A stretch of DNA of 64,000 bases from Alteromonas sp. MMG017 (GTDB taxonomy: Bacteria > Pseudomonadota > Gammaproteobacteria > Enterobacterales > Alteromonadaceae). A program made the translations under genes and the position numbers. The stretch is taken from assembly GCF_018100795.1 (NCBI RefSeq), contig NZ_JAGJDY010000004.1:372001-436000 (forward strand). The letters are read 5' to 3'. Below the pieces are notes generated by a model that saw only the letters and a program-made list of their open reading frames with translations, searched no databases and was not told the origin of the DNA. Below, in pieces: positions 1-9,153 of the stretch (within the stretch, counting starts at the first letter, position 1; the number at the start of each line of letters is the position of its first letter).

Positions 1-129
1 TCTGCCATGCTATGGTGTGGCATCTTTGGCGCAGCGTTATTTCGTTATATGACAAAAAATGGCTGGGTAGGGTTTGCAGTAGGTAGCGTAGTTGGCCTTA
101 TACTACAAATGGTAGCTCAGATAGTCTGA
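1..129 (+). CDS. C-terminal end of a membrane protein (partial)
   Basis: The first base continues an open frame that runs 42 codons to a TGA. The visible tail is strongly hydrophobic and glycine-rich (FGAALFRYM, then VGFAVGSVVGLIL), consistent with one or two membrane segments near the C terminus. The start and most of the protein lie outside the window, so the family cannot be named. It is followed by about 275 bp without a gene. Confidence 0.55.
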   Translation, partial: SAMLWCGIFGAALFRYMTKNGWVGFAVGSVVGLILQMVAQIV

Positions 130-350
130 GCTTCTATATTGAACGCCTATCTTGAGCATCGGCAATTTGAGTGCTGATAGTGTGAGCACCGGTAGTTTTA
201 TCATCAGTAGCCTAGTTACAGCTTTGTAAGAAGCCTGACTTCGGCGCCAGATAACTAAGCAATTTACAAAAAATTAAGAAGTAATCGACCAACGACACTT
301 TGGCGTATAAATAGTATTAACGTTCAGGCCTCACAGACTGAACTTCAAAG

Positions 351-375
351 GTTGGGCTTCAAACGTTGGGCTTCA
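351..375. repeat. Short direct repeat upstream of the ABC1 kinase gene
   Basis: The 11-mer GTTGGGCTTCA occurs at 351-361 and again at 365-375, a 14-bp period, about 30 bp before the start of the ABC1 kinase gene. The rest of 130-405 shows no convincing gene. The repeat may lie in the 5' leader or be a slippage product; no function is apparent. Confidence 0.5.
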
Positions 376-405
376 TAAAAGATTAAAGGCTTTCAAGGTT
401 ACTTC

Positions 406-1752
406 ATGGCAAAAAATACCGATGAACGAAAAGCGCGAGCAGTACCGTCTTCACGTATTGGGAGAGTAGGGCGCTTAGGTGCTTTGGCAGGTAAAATTGC
501 GGGTAATGTTGTTACCAATGGTGCCAGCCAATGGATAAAAGGCGAACGCCCCGCGCTTAGCGCATTGTTGTTAACACCGAGAAACATTTCCAATATTGCC
601 GATCAACTCGCCACCATGCGTGGTGCCGCCATGAAGCTAGGCCAGCTTATCTCTATGGACACTGGCGACTTTTTACCGCCAGAACTCGCGACTATATTAG
701 CCAGGCTGAGGGAAGATGCCGACCCTATGCCAAAAGCCCAATTAGATGCCACGCTAAACGCCCAATGGGGCGAGAGTTGGCATGATGATTTACTGTATTT
801 TTCTTATGCGCCGGTTGCCGCCGCTTCCATCGGTCAGGTACACAAAGTGATTACTATGGACGGGAAAATGCTGGCAGCAAAGGTACAGTATCCTGGTGTA
901 CGTAAAAGTATCAGTAGCGATGTGGATAACGTAGCAACCCTCATTAAACTCACAGGTTTAGTTCCAAGTTCGTTAGATATTGGCCCGCTGTTAGAAGAAG
1001 CTAAAGTTCAACTTCATCAAGAGGCCGACTATCACCGGGAAGCCAGTATGCTAACGCGCTACAAAGACGCGGTAGCGCAGCATAATGATACTGAGTTCTC
1101 CCACCAATTTGTTATTCCCAGTGTTCATTCACAGTTAACAACCGACTCTGTGCTAACAATGGACTTCATCGAAGCTAGCCCTCTTGATGCGGCGATGAAC
1201 GCTCCCCAAGAAACTCGCAACAGGTTAATGACATCCTTATTCCAATTATTTTTTAACGAGATATTTGGCTTTAGGCTGCTTCAAAGCGACCCGAACTTAG
1301 CCAACTATCGATATAAAGAAGATACTAAGCAATGGGTATTGCTGGATTTCGGGGCCACGCGAGAAGTACCCGATGATATTGCGATGGGCTACCAAGCACT
1401 GCTTCAAAGTGCGGCCAGCGGCAATAAACAAGACATGCAACACGCAGCCCTACAGATTGGCTTAATAAACCAAGAACACAGTGATGCACAGCAGGACCTT
1501 GTTGTCGCATTAGGAATGGAAGCGTGTGAAGCTATTAGAGAAGACGGCCCCTATGATTTCGGCAATAGTGATCTGTTGCCAAGACTGCATGATAAAGGCG
1601 TAGCATTAACCATGCAGCATGATTTTTGGCACACACCGCCAGTTGATGCTCTGTTTATTCATCGCAAGTTAGGGGGGCTTTATATGTTGGCTAAGCGATT
1701 ATATACACAAGTTAATATGCGCGCCGCAGCAGAGCCTTGGCTAAATCCTTGA
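406..1752 (+). CDS. ABC1/COQ8-type atypical kinase family protein (AarF/UbiB superfamily)
   Basis: This 448-residue protein belongs to the ABC1/ADCK/UbiB family of atypical protein-kinase-like ATPases, which support ubiquinone synthesis or lipid metabolism. The family's KxGQ motif is at residues 77-80 (KLGQ), the Ala-rich loop AAAS at 138-141, a lysine-containing AAKVQYPGV at 157-165, and DFG at 314-316. The segment at 293-303 reads QSDPNLANYRY and continues into LLDFGATRE. This resembles the mitochondrial COQ8 pattern (QTDPNWSNF...LLDFGATRE) more than the DMHPGN form of enterobacterial UbiB. No ubiE/ubiJ neighbours are present, so it is probably not the ubiB of the ubi operon. The physiological substrate is not known. 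Confidence 0.85.
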   Translation: MAKNTDERKARAVPSSRIGRVGRLGALAGKIAGNVVTNGASQWIKGERPALSALLLTPRNISNIADQLATMRGAAMKLGQLISMDTGDFLPPELATILARLREDADPMPKAQLDATLNAQWGESWHDDLLYFSYAPVAAASIGQVHKVITMDGKMLAAKVQYPGVRKSISSDVDNVATLIKLTGLVPSSLDIGPLLEEAKVQLHQEADYHREASMLTRYKDAVAQHNDTEFSHQFVIPSVHSQLTTDSVLTMDFIEASPLDAAMNAPQETRNRLMTSLFQLFFNEIFGFRLLQSDPNLANYRYKEDTKQWVLLDFGATREVPDDIAMGYQALLQSAASGNKQDMQHAALQIGLINQEHSDAQQDLVVALGMEACEAIREDGPYDFGNSDLLPRLHDKGVALTMQHDFWHTPPVDALFIHRKLGGLYMLAKRLYTQVNMRAAAEPWLNP

Positions 1753-1861
1753 GATTAGGCCACTGAGACTAAGCTTCTGAGTATGCTTCTGAGATTAAGA
1801 GCCTCGCCTTGGCAGCAGTCCACGTATCATGAGGCAGCTATAACGCTAGCAACATAAATGG

Positions 1862-2170
1862 CTAATAAGGTAACTGCATGCTAAATGGCAGCGCCATTTG
1901 TTCTGCGCTTTTAGGTGGGTTACCAATCATTTCGTCATAGGGGGAGTCGTGTTTCATAACGGCTTGCTGCACGCTGCAGTGAGAAAACACTTCTCGTATT
2001 TGGGCGGTACTGAAAAAGCGCATAGGCCGGTCTTGCTTGTCATACACCATGCCGCTTTTGTCTCCTGCGGTTAGGTAGACCAAATAAACGTTCATTTCAT
2101 ACGACTGAACTTCAAGATAATCGATGTTTAAAGGCTTACCTTCAATCTGGGTAAATAGAAACTTGTGCAT
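1862..2170 (-). CDS. Small cytoplasmic protein, DUF6482-like
   Basis: A 102-residue protein with no signal peptide or membrane segment. Its sequence (a YLEVQSYEMNVYLV strand, then a DKQDRPMRF turn, then HDSPYDEMIG) resembles the DUF6482 family of gammaproteobacterial proteins as I remember it. That family has no established function. The gene stands alone, convergent with the ABC1 kinase gene. Recognition is by eye only, so the family name is tentative. Confidence 0.6.
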   Translation of the reverse strand: MHKFLFTQIEGKPLNIDYLEVQSYEMNVYLVYLTAGDKSGMVYDKQDRPMRFFSTAQIREVFSHCSVQQAVMKHDSPYDEMIGNPPKSAEQMALPFSMQLPY

Positions 2171-2258
2171 AACCGCCCCTCAGCGCATGTAAATCAACCG
2201 ATGAGTATTTTGATAATTTTTATGCCGCTTTTTACGTTGTTGGGGATAAACAGGTTCA

Positions 2259-3521
2259 TTACGATGATACTGGCACTTGAGTGTTGGCGTCCTCTGATGA
2301 CACGCTTTCAGCCATATTGCTGAGTGTCACACTAGAGCGCACAGCTCTAACGAGCATGATCATACTGACCAAGCACGCGCCACTCAATATCGCCGCAGGA
2401 ATAATAAGCCCACTCCCTAGCCACATTAGTGGAAATATCAGTAGTCGAGGCCCCTCTAGCGCTAATGCTAACTTTGAGCCCGCTAAAATAAACCCATTTT
2501 GGATACTCATTGCTACTATTGTCGCCACCAGTATTAACTGGTGAGTACCACTTAAGGCTTCGATAAAAAGTAATAAGTATACGGTGATACTCAGTAAAAC
2601 AACGTGCTGCGCCACGCTGTAGTAAGTAACGGGGGCTGCCAATGCCGGGTGAAATTTTTTGAACGAGGACAGTGGTGCTTTTTCGAAGGGAAAGCGTTCG
2701 GCTACATCTTTCGGACGCCACCCCGTGCGACCAAACCACACTCGAAGTTTATCTTGCCAACGTGAGGTGTAAAAACTGTCTTTGGCTAGTTGACTATATA
2801 GCTGTGCATTCGCCCAAAAAGGATTAAAACTTTTCAGTGCACCGCGAATGCCAAATACCGGTTTGTCACTTTCTAGCTCTGGAATAAAGGTATTGAATAA
2901 ACGGTCCCATATGATGAACACGCCACCATAATTTTTGTCGATATAAACGCGGTTTTGGGCGTGATGAACACGATGATTCGAAGGCGTAACAAACCATTTT
3001 TCCATCCAACCTAATTTATCAATATGCTGAGTATGAACCCAAAATTGATATACCAAGTTAAGCGCACCAACTGTAATTATCATCTCTGGGGCAAAACCCA
3101 TAAGCGCTAAAGGCAAATAGAAAACCCAGCTGAAAATAGCACCACTGGTTTGTCGTAATGCGGTAGTAAGGTTGTAGTCTTCACTGGAGTGATGCACCAC
3201 ATGGGCAGCCCATAAAATACTCATTTCATGGCCCATACGGTGATTCCAGTAATAGAAAAAATCGTACAATATAAATGCGGCTATCCATACCCAAGGTGAA
3301 TAACTCAGCTCGGTAAGCGCAAAAGCATTAAACACCAATATGTAAAAAGTAAGCGGTATAAGTTGATGCCCAATTGCCATTATTCGCGATAATACGCCCA
3401 TGCTTAAACTGGTAATCGCATCGTTCGCACGATAGTGACCTGTTTTTTTCCGTTTATCGACAAGTATTTCAATGGCGATAAGAAGAATGAACAAAGGGAT
3501 GGCAAAAAGGATAACAGTCAT
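2259..3521 (-). CDS. Sterol desaturase / fatty acid hydroxylase family membrane protein
   Basis: An integral membrane di-iron oxygenase of the sterol desaturase/fatty acid hydroxylase superfamily. The three histidine clusters expected for iron binding are present: HRMGHE, HVVHHSS and HRVHH. Several hydrophobic segments flank them, and a further hydrophobic region lies in the last 100 residues. The ATG used here gives 420 residues beginning MTVILFAIPL. An upstream in-frame TTG would add 19 residues but has no obvious ribosome-binding site. The substrate (a lipid, hopanoid or carotenoid) cannot be told from sequence. The gene is monocistronic, with a 320-bp divergent gap to the next gene. Confidence 0.85.
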   Translation of the reverse strand: MTVILFAIPLFILLIAIEILVDKRKKTGHYRANDAITSLSMGVLSRIMAIGHQLIPLTFYILVFNAFALTELSYSPWVWIAAFILYDFFYYWNHRMGHEMSILWAAHVVHHSSEDYNLTTALRQTSGAIFSWVFYLPLALMGFAPEMIITVGALNLVYQFWVHTQHIDKLGWMEKWFVTPSNHRVHHAQNRVYIDKNYGGVFIIWDRLFNTFIPELESDKPVFGIRGALKSFNPFWANAQLYSQLAKDSFYTSRWQDKLRVWFGRTGWRPKDVAERFPFEKAPLSSFKKFHPALAAPVTYYSVAQHVVLLSITVYLLLFIEALSGTHQLILVATIVAMSIQNGFILAGSKLALALEGPRLLIFPLMWLGSGLIIPAAILSGACLVSMIMLVRAVRSSVTLSNMAESVSSEDANTQVPVSS

Positions 3522-3840
3522 AATATCTACGCTTTTTAAATTCACTTGAATTGTTAATAAAATGTAGTAAATAAGCAAGTTATTTTACATTTCACAGCAA
3601 AATTAAAGAATATATAGAACAATGACACCAAAGTTTCCCTTTCTAGCGTTTCTTATCACGGGATACTATCGCTAAGAAATTGCTATAAATTACGATCGAA
3701 TTGCGAACCAATTACGTTAAAAAGTGTTCTAAATAAGGAAATTACCTTCATCAGAGAACAATTCTCTTGCGTGATATCCAAATATTGGGTGTTATCTCTG
3801 ATAGTATTATTATTAGATCAGTTATTGCAGCGGAGATATT

Positions 3841-4701
3841 ATGAGCGAATCGTCAGAAAAGCGTACGTTAGGTCCCCATTTTCTTATTATCGGGATAATA
3901 ATTGTAGTCATCTTGGCTCTTGTGTTTTGGCCTTCGAAAGAAGATGAGCCCGTCGCCCCTGAACCAGAGGTTGTTCAACCAGACGTAGAAGCGCCTGTTG
4001 AAGAAGTACCCGACGTTTTTGAAACGAAGCCAGCTCCGCCACCTTTAGAGCTTGAAGAGCCTGATGAAGTCCCGCCAATGCCGGAGCCGGTAGAGCCAGA
4101 TCCTGAGCCGTTGGATGTGAGCGACCCAGCCATAAAATCATCGCTAGTGGATATTTCTACCGCCACTGATGACAGCGTTAACCGCATGATTGTGAATGAA
4201 GGTTTACTGCAGCGTTTTGTGGTCTCGGTTACCAACTTAGCGAATGATGAAATGGCCCCCAACCATCAATTGCTAGCGCCGCCTGAACAAACGTTTCGTG
4301 TTTACTCTCAAGCGGGTAAGCAATGGATTGATGCCGCGAGTTATAAGCGTTATACACCTTATGTAAACATGCTTGAGTCTTTTGAAAGTGAAGCTTTGCT
4401 TGGTATGTACGATATTTACAAAGGCGACATTCAAGATAAATACGCTGAAATTGGTGACTCGAATAAAAACTTCAATGAAGTTGTACTAGATGCTATCGAT
4501 CAGTTACTCGATACACCTGAAGTACCAGTACCGGTTGAAGTTTACACCGATTCGGTCACCTATAAATACATCGATCCTCGCTTAGAAAACCTAAACGAGC
4601 CGCAAAAGCAGTTGCTTCGTACAGGCCCAGATAATATGCGCCGTATTAAAGCGAAGTTGCGTGAAATTAAAGTGTTGCTTGAAGAAAATGGATCTAACTA
4701 G
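3841..4701 (+). CDS. DUF3014 domain protein, membrane-anchored
   Basis: A 286-residue protein with one N-terminal membrane segment (about residues 13-30, LIIGIIIVVILALVFW). A Pro/Glu-rich stalk follows (about 33-95), then a globular domain. The domain carries the DUF3014 pattern: LLQRFVVSVTNLA, then YKRYTPYVNML, then PRLENLNEPQKQLLRTGPDN near the C terminus. The layout suggests an inner-membrane protein whose domain is held in the periplasm. DUF3014 has no established function. The coding sequence overlaps the next gene by 14 bp, implying translational coupling. Confidence 0.85.
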   Translation: MSESSEKRTLGPHFLIIGIIIVVILALVFWPSKEDEPVAPEPEVVQPDVEAPVEEVPDVFETKPAPPPLELEEPDEVPPMPEPVEPDPEPLDVSDPAIKSSLVDISTATDDSVNRMIVNEGLLQRFVVSVTNLANDEMAPNHQLLAPPEQTFRVYSQAGKQWIDAASYKRYTPYVNMLESFESEALLGMYDIYKGDIQDKYAEIGDSNKNFNEVVLDAIDQLLDTPEVPVPVEVYTDSVTYKYIDPRLENLNEPQKQLLRTGPDNMRRIKAKLREIKVLLEENGSN

Positions 4702-5257
4702 ATTTCAACAGCAATTAAAGGGCACGTCTGACAAGGCGCGCCCCCTGCCGCCAGTGGAAAAGTGGAACCCTCCTTTTTGCGGCGATATCAATTTAACTAT
4801 CGCACTAGATGGCCGTTGGTTTTACGAAGGTAGCCCCATAGGTCGAGCAAGCTTAGTGAAGCTATTTGCTTCCGTGCTTAAAAAAGAAGAGGACAATTAC
4901 TTTCTGGTTACCCCTGTTGAGAAGGTGGGGATTACCGTAGAAGATGTTCCCTTTTTGGTTACCGAATGGCGTTTTGATAACGATAGCTTGGAGCTTACCA
5001 CGCAAACTGGCGATGTGGTTTCTCTAACCTCGGCGGAACAACTTAGCTTGCGAAAGCCCCCCGCCGACTTACAAGATACTGACGCTACACCCATTCCCTA
5101 TGTGTTAGTTAGACGCAACTTGTGGGCGCGTTTGCATCAGAACGTTTATTACCAACTGCTGGAGCACGCGACCGAGCAGCAAAAAGGGGGTGAAACCCAA
5201 TTTGTGGTTACCTCGAATACGATTCCTTTCGTTATTGGCGCGGTGCCCACCAAATAG
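4688..5257 (+). CDS. DUF1285 domain protein
   Basis: A 189-residue cytoplasmic protein matching DUF1285: CGDINLTIALDGRWFYEGS, IGRASLVKLFASVL and FLVTPVEKVGITVEDVPFL are the family's characteristic segments. Its function is unknown. The ATG at 4688 is chosen because it overlaps the end of the DUF3014 gene and starts directly before the conserved region. An in-frame start 27 bp upstream would lie further inside that gene and adds nothing conserved. The DUF3014/DUF1285 pairing suggests one operon. Confidence 0.85.
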   Translation: MDLTRFQQQLKGTSDKARPLPPVEKWNPPFCGDINLTIALDGRWFYEGSPIGRASLVKLFASVLKKEEDNYFLVTPVEKVGITVEDVPFLVTEWRFDNDSLELTTQTGDVVSLTSAEQLSLRKPPADLQDTDATPIPYVLVRRNLWARLHQNVYYQLLEHATEQQKGGETQFVVTSNTIPFVIGAVPTK

Positions 5258-5397
5258 TGGTCAAAGGCTTCGGAGTTATGTTTTAGAGTCAGGCTTCGCT
5301 GAAATAGCATTGGTAAAATAGCGCAAAGTTTTGCGTTAGCTTTACTGGTGTTCTACATTGGTTCTTCGTCTATTCACACATCATAAGAAGAACCACC

Positions 5398-6705
5398 ATG
5401 AAAAAGACACTGACTTCATTCGCTATTTCCTTAGGATTAGCAACGCTAGGCACAGTAGCCCTTTCGGCGCCTGCACTTTCTGCCACCTTAGTGCACGCGG
5501 GTAAAGCATTCACCGGTACGTCAGATAAACTCAAAAGCGAAGTGACCATTGTTATCGATGGCAATAAAATTACGTCGGTAGAGTCTGGTTATAAAACCCC
5601 TTCAGAATCAGACACAGTTATCGATTTAAAACACGCCACAGTCATGCCTGGTTTAATGGATATGCATGTTCATTTATCTTCACAGCATGGCGGCCCTCAA
5701 ACCTATTTAGAGCGCTTTTCATTGAATGAAGCTGACTATGCGCTTAAGGCTGCTAACTATGCTGAAATTACACTAGATGCTGGATTTACCACGGTGCGCA
5801 ATTTAGGGGATGGCTATCATGAAACCGTATCTCTTCGAAATGCGATCAGTAAAGGTTATGCCACTGGCCCGCGTATATTCACGGTTGGAAAATCAATAGC
5901 TACCACTGGTGGACATGCCGACCCTAGCAACGGGTTATCTCACTTGCTGCGCCCTGACGTTGGCCCTAAACAAGGCGTGGTTAACGGCGAAGTAGAAGCC
6001 CGTGAAGCCGTTCGGTCCCGTTATCAAGACGGTGCAGATTTAATTAAAATTACTGCCACCGGCGGGGTATTAAGCGTAGCGAAAAGCGGTCAGAATCCAC
6101 AGTTCATGACCGATGAACTAGAAGCTATTGTTCAAACCGCAAAAGATTACGGTATGACAGTAGCGGTTCACGCCCACGGCAAAGAGGGCATGAAACGCGC
6201 CATTATCGCGGGTGTAAATTCCATTGAACATGGCACCTATATGGATGATGAAGTGCGCGACTTAATGAAACAAAAAGGGACTTACTATGTGCCAACTATT
6301 CTGGCTGGCAAGTTTGTTGCCGACAAAGCTAAAATAGACGGCTACTTTCCTGAGTTAGTACGTCCAAAAGCGGCGGCAATTGGCCCGCTTATTCAAAACA
6401 CCTTTGAAAAAGCCCATAAAGCAGGCGTAAAAATTGCTTTTGGTACAGACAGCGGGGTTTCTGCACATGGCGACAACGCGCAAGAATTCAGCTTAATGGT
6501 TGAAGCGGGTATGTCTGAAGCTGATGCGATTTTAAGCGCCACCGCTAATAGCGCGGCATTGCTGGGTGTTAGCGATACTTTAGGCACTTTAGAAGCTGGA
6601 AAACTGGCTGACTTGGTGGCCGTAGTAGGTAACCCGTTAGAAAACATATCGCTATTAGAAAGTGTGTCGTTTGTGATGAAAGACGGCAAAATTTACAAAC
6701 AATAA
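5398..6705 (+). CDS. Secreted metal-dependent amidohydrolase (imidazolonepropionase/prolidase-like)
   Basis: A 435-residue enzyme of the amidohydrolase superfamily. An N-terminal signal peptide (about residues 1-28, cleaved near ALSA) predicts export to the periplasm. Metal-ligand motifs are visible: MDMHVHLSS, then LIKITATGG (probable bridging lysine), [15 protein letters not shown] and FGTDSG with the conserved aspartate. The family includes carnosinase/prolidase-like enzymes that cut dipeptides or cyclic amides, but the substrate here is undetermined. The start is supported by the AAGAAGAACC stretch just upstream and by the position of the signal peptide. Confidence 0.85.
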   Translation: MKKTLTSFAISLGLATLGTVALSAPALSATLVHAGKAFTGTSDKLKSEVTIVIDGNKITSVESGYKTPSESDTVIDLKHATVMPGLMDMHVHLSSQHGGPQTYLERFSLNEADYALKAANYAEITLDAGFTTVRNLGDGYHETVSLRNAISKGYATGPRIFTVGKSIATTGGHADPSNGLSHLLRPDVGPKQGVVNGEVEAREAVRSRYQDGADLIKITATGGVLSVAKSGQNPQFMTDELEAIVQTAKDYGMTVAVHAHGKEGMKRAIIAGVNSIEHGTYMDDEVRDLMKQKGTYYVPTILAGKFVADKAKIDGYFPELVRPKAAAIGPLIQNTFEKAHKAGVKIAFGTDSGVSAHGDNAQEFSLMVEAGMSEADAILSATANSAALLGVSDTLGTLEAGKLADLVAVVGNPLENISLLESVSFVMKDGKIYKQ

Positions 6706-6761
6706 TGGAAAGGCCTTGAGTATCAGGGCCTCATTAATTTCAGGGTAGTACAAAGCAAAAG

Positions 6762-7352
6762 ATGGCACTGGGTAAAAAGGTAAAGAAGAAAACTAAGCAA
6801 CTCGTAGACTCCAAACACATGCTTACGGGTATCACGTTTGCGTCTTTTTTAGAGTCGACCATTGTGCCAGTGCCTCTTGAAGCGGTTATGGTACCCTTGA
6901 TGCAGGCGCGCCGCGATAAGCTATGGTTAATAGCCTTTATGGCAACCTTAGGCTGCGTGGTAGGCGCATTATTCGGCTATGCGATGGGATACTATTTATT
7001 CGATTTGCTAGGCCAGTGGGTAATAGATACCTTTTTCAGCCAACAACAATTCGACAATGTTAAACAACAAATGCAAAACCAAGGGTTTTGGTTTGTGATG
7101 ACATTAGGCATTGCTCCCATTCCCTTTCAGGTGGCAATGCTAGCAGCAGGTGCCACCAAATTCTCCCTTGGCCTTTTTCTACTAGCCACGGTAATTGCTC
7201 GCGCCATTCGCTATTTTGGCTTAGCAGCCGTGGTGTATTTTGCCGGAAACAAAGCCGAACGACTTATTAAGAAATATAAATTTGCCGCCATCGCCGTGCT
7301 CACCGTATTAGTAATAGGCACATGGTTTACGGTTAATATGTTGAAAGGCTAG
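6762..7352 (+). CDS. VTT/DedA-superfamily membrane protein (YqaA-like)
   Basis: A 196-residue polytopic membrane protein of the SNARE-associated (VTT) DedA superfamily. The signature FLESTIVPVPLEAVMVPL lies at about residues 28-45, with a second re-entrant-type segment FWFVMTLGIAPIPFQVAML at about 109-127. DedA-family proteins move or distribute lipids across the inner membrane; the YqaA branch is uncharacterised. The gene sits 56 bp after the amidohydrolase gene on the same strand. The intervening hairpin-like sequence (GGAAAGGCCTTGAGTATCAGGGCCTC) may be an attenuator. Confidence 0.8.
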   Translation: MALGKKVKKKTKQLVDSKHMLTGITFASFLESTIVPVPLEAVMVPLMQARRDKLWLIAFMATLGCVVGALFGYAMGYYLFDLLGQWVIDTFFSQQQFDNVKQQMQNQGFWFVMTLGIAPIPFQVAMLAAGATKFSLGLFLLATVIARAIRYFGLAAVVYFAGNKAERLIKKYKFAAIAVLTVLVIGTWFTVNMLKG

Positions 7353-7437
7353 CTGTTTTTCAGGCATTACTTAACGCGTACTTGAGTCCCTAATCTGCTT
7401 TGTAAATTACACAGATAAATTTTTTCAATTTTACATT

Positions 7438-7452
7438 TGATAATAATTCTCA
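7438..7452 (+). promoter_or_regulatory. Predicted Fur box
   Basis: TGATAATAATTCTCA matches the 7-1-7 Fur consensus TGATAATNATTATCA at all defined positions but one. It lies 35 bp before the start codon of the next gene, a suitable place for iron-dependent repression. The surrounding 7400-7470 is AT-rich and promoter-like. Confidence 0.7.
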
Positions 7453-7486
7453 TTTGCACTAATGTAGTTTTTAGGAGGTGCAAATT

Positions 7487-7948
7487 ATGAATTTACAACG
7501 GTTATGCCCAGTCTACAGGAAGTGGTTGCAGCTAAATCCTTCACATGCGCGTGAGCATAGAATCGCTATGCAGGTTCAAACACAGCAAGCTCATCAAGCT
7601 GGTAAGTTTAGCGAGGCAAGAAGTCTTGGTTATCAGACGTTCGAAGCCGCTAAGGTCGTGCTTACTGCGCTGCAGCCGGTCAACGATACAATAGACAAAT
7701 CTATTCACGAAGATGTCTTGGCCTTCGGCACGATGGCCATGTATTTATCTTCATTGCTGCATAAAGAAGATAAAAAGCACGAGGCACATCAAATCTTGCA
7801 AGAGTGCCACCAGCAACTTATCGCCATACTTCCTTTACATGCCAGTAAGCCCTCGGTATGTAAGCTTATTTGCGCTATACAGGTTGCACTTGAAAAAGGA
7901 AGTGGCGCCATGCCCATTGCGCATCAGCAAACGCTGGCATTGCATTAG
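7487..7948 (+). CDS. Hypothetical helical protein, probably Fur-regulated
   Basis: A 153-residue soluble protein with no family that I recognise. It is predicted mostly helical, with Ala/Gln/His-rich heptads (QTQQAHQAGKFSEARSLGYQ, then LLHKEDKKHEAHQILQECH) that look like one or two TPR-like helix pairs. The ATG start follows AGGAGGTG by six bases. An upstream in-frame GTG is part of that ribosome-binding site and is rejected. A Fur box directly upstream implies expression under iron limitation. A second small gene follows 54 bp downstream. Confidence 0.7.
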   Translation: MNLQRLCPVYRKWLQLNPSHAREHRIAMQVQTQQAHQAGKFSEARSLGYQTFEAAKVVLTALQPVNDTIDKSIHEDVLAFGTMAMYLSSLLHKEDKKHEAHQILQECHQQLIAILPLHASKPSVCKLICAIQVALEKGSGAMPIAHQQTLALH

Positions 7949-8002
7949 CGCAACAGCAATTATCAACCGTAAGATACCCCATTCAAAACGAGGGAAATCA
8001 GC

Positions 8003-8185
8003 ATGACAGTAGAACCGTTTCAGGATAACAACGACTTCATATCATTAAACGTAAAAGCGTCGGTGCTTCGAAAAATGTTAAGTGGTCAAAACTTGCATGT
8101 GTCCGATATTCATTGCGACTGCTCCCGTAGCAAACAACAACTTCAACAACTACTGTTGCAAGCTGTAAGTGGTAACGACGAGTAG
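8003..8185 (+). CDS. Small hypothetical protein with CxC motif
   Basis: A 60-residue acidic protein whose middle reads LRKMLSGQNLHVSDIHCDC, followed by a Gln/Leu-rich helix. The Cys-Asp-Cys and nearby His could bind metal, but that is inference. The start is preceded by GAGGGAAATCAGC. Its position behind the Fur-controlled gene suggests the two are co-transcribed. I do not recognise the family. Coding status rests on the good ribosome-binding site and gene-like composition. Confidence 0.6.
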   Translation: MTVEPFQDNNDFISLNVKASVLRKMLSGQNLHVSDIHCDCSRSKQQLQQLLLQAVSGNDE

Positions 8186-8325
8186 GTAATTGCAGAAAAA
8201 TAACAATACGTATTGAGCGCTGGCTATAAACTGCTCGGTTAGATTATTGTCGCTTCTATTAGTCATGGTTCGATTCTTGAAAGTCTCACGAGACAATCTT
8301 CAATTATACGAACGAGGAGCGCAAC

Positions 8326-9138
8326 GTGCGCGATACTTCAAACTGGCTTTCAGCCATTGCTAGCGCAGGTTACAGCGCCAAAACCATCATGTACTCCATG
8401 CTTGGTCTCTTTATCCTTTCCTCGGTAATTACTGCCGCAGACCGTGAAAAAGCAACACAAGAAAACGTGTTTGTCACACTCAAATCCCAGCCATTTGGGC
8501 AAGTACTTCTAGGTATTTTAATCGCAGGGTTAGTGAGCTACGCCTTGTGGCGATGGCTTCAAAGTATTTTAAACACTGAATCGCTAGATATGACAAAAGC
8601 CAAAGACATTATCATGCGCGTGTTTTTGTTTGTATCGGGTATATTCTATTTTGGTGCTGCATTTTTAGGTGCAAAAGTGCTTATTGGTAGCAACTCTGGC
8701 AGTAGTTCAAGTGGTAGCGGTGGTTCCAAAGGGGAACAGGTAAGCCATCAACTTCTGCAGTATCAATGGGGAACCTATTTGGTTGCGGCTATTGGTGCAG
8801 GTGTACTTATATTTGCTTTTATGCAGTTCAAACACGCTTACAAAACAGATTTTCTCAAAAAGTTTGAACAAGCAAAGCTAACGGGTCATAAACGAAAAAC
8901 TACCAAAGTGGTTGGCAGACTAGGCTACTTTTCCCGAGGTGTGGTGTATCTTCTGGTGGGCAGTTTCTTTGTTATATCGGCGATAAAAAATGACCCCTCT
9001 GAAGCGGGAGGGCTGCAACAAGCACTACAAACTCTTACCCAGCAAACGTTTGGGCTTTATATGTTAGCTGCCGTGGGAGTGGGGTTTATTATGTTTGGTA
9101 TTTATTGTGGGTTTGAAGCTAGGTATCGTCGAACCTAG
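8326..9138 (+). CDS. DUF1206 domain membrane protein
   Basis: A 270-residue integral membrane protein with six hydrophobic segments arranged as three repeated pairs, the DUF1206 layout. Each repeat starts with a glycine/aromatic motif (ASAGYSAKTIMYSMLG, later GRLGYFSRGVVYLLVGS) and continues with QPFGQVLLGILIAGLVSYALW or QTFGLYMLAAVGVGFIMFG. A Ser/Gly-rich cytoplasmic or periplasmic loop lies at about 124-139. Function is unknown. The start is GTG, supported by GAGGAG seven bases upstream. Confidence 0.8.
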   Translation: MRDTSNWLSAIASAGYSAKTIMYSMLGLFILSSVITAADREKATQENVFVTLKSQPFGQVLLGILIAGLVSYALWRWLQSILNTESLDMTKAKDIIMRVFLFVSGIFYFGAAFLGAKVLIGSNSGSSSSGSGGSKGEQVSHQLLQYQWGTYLVAAIGAGVLIFAFMQFKHAYKTDFLKKFEQAKLTGHKRKTTKVVGRLGYFSRGVVYLLVGSFFVISAIKNDPSEAGGLQQALQTLTQQTFGLYMLAAVGVGFIMFGIYCGFEARYRRT

Positions 9139-9153
9139 CCGAGGTCTATAAGC

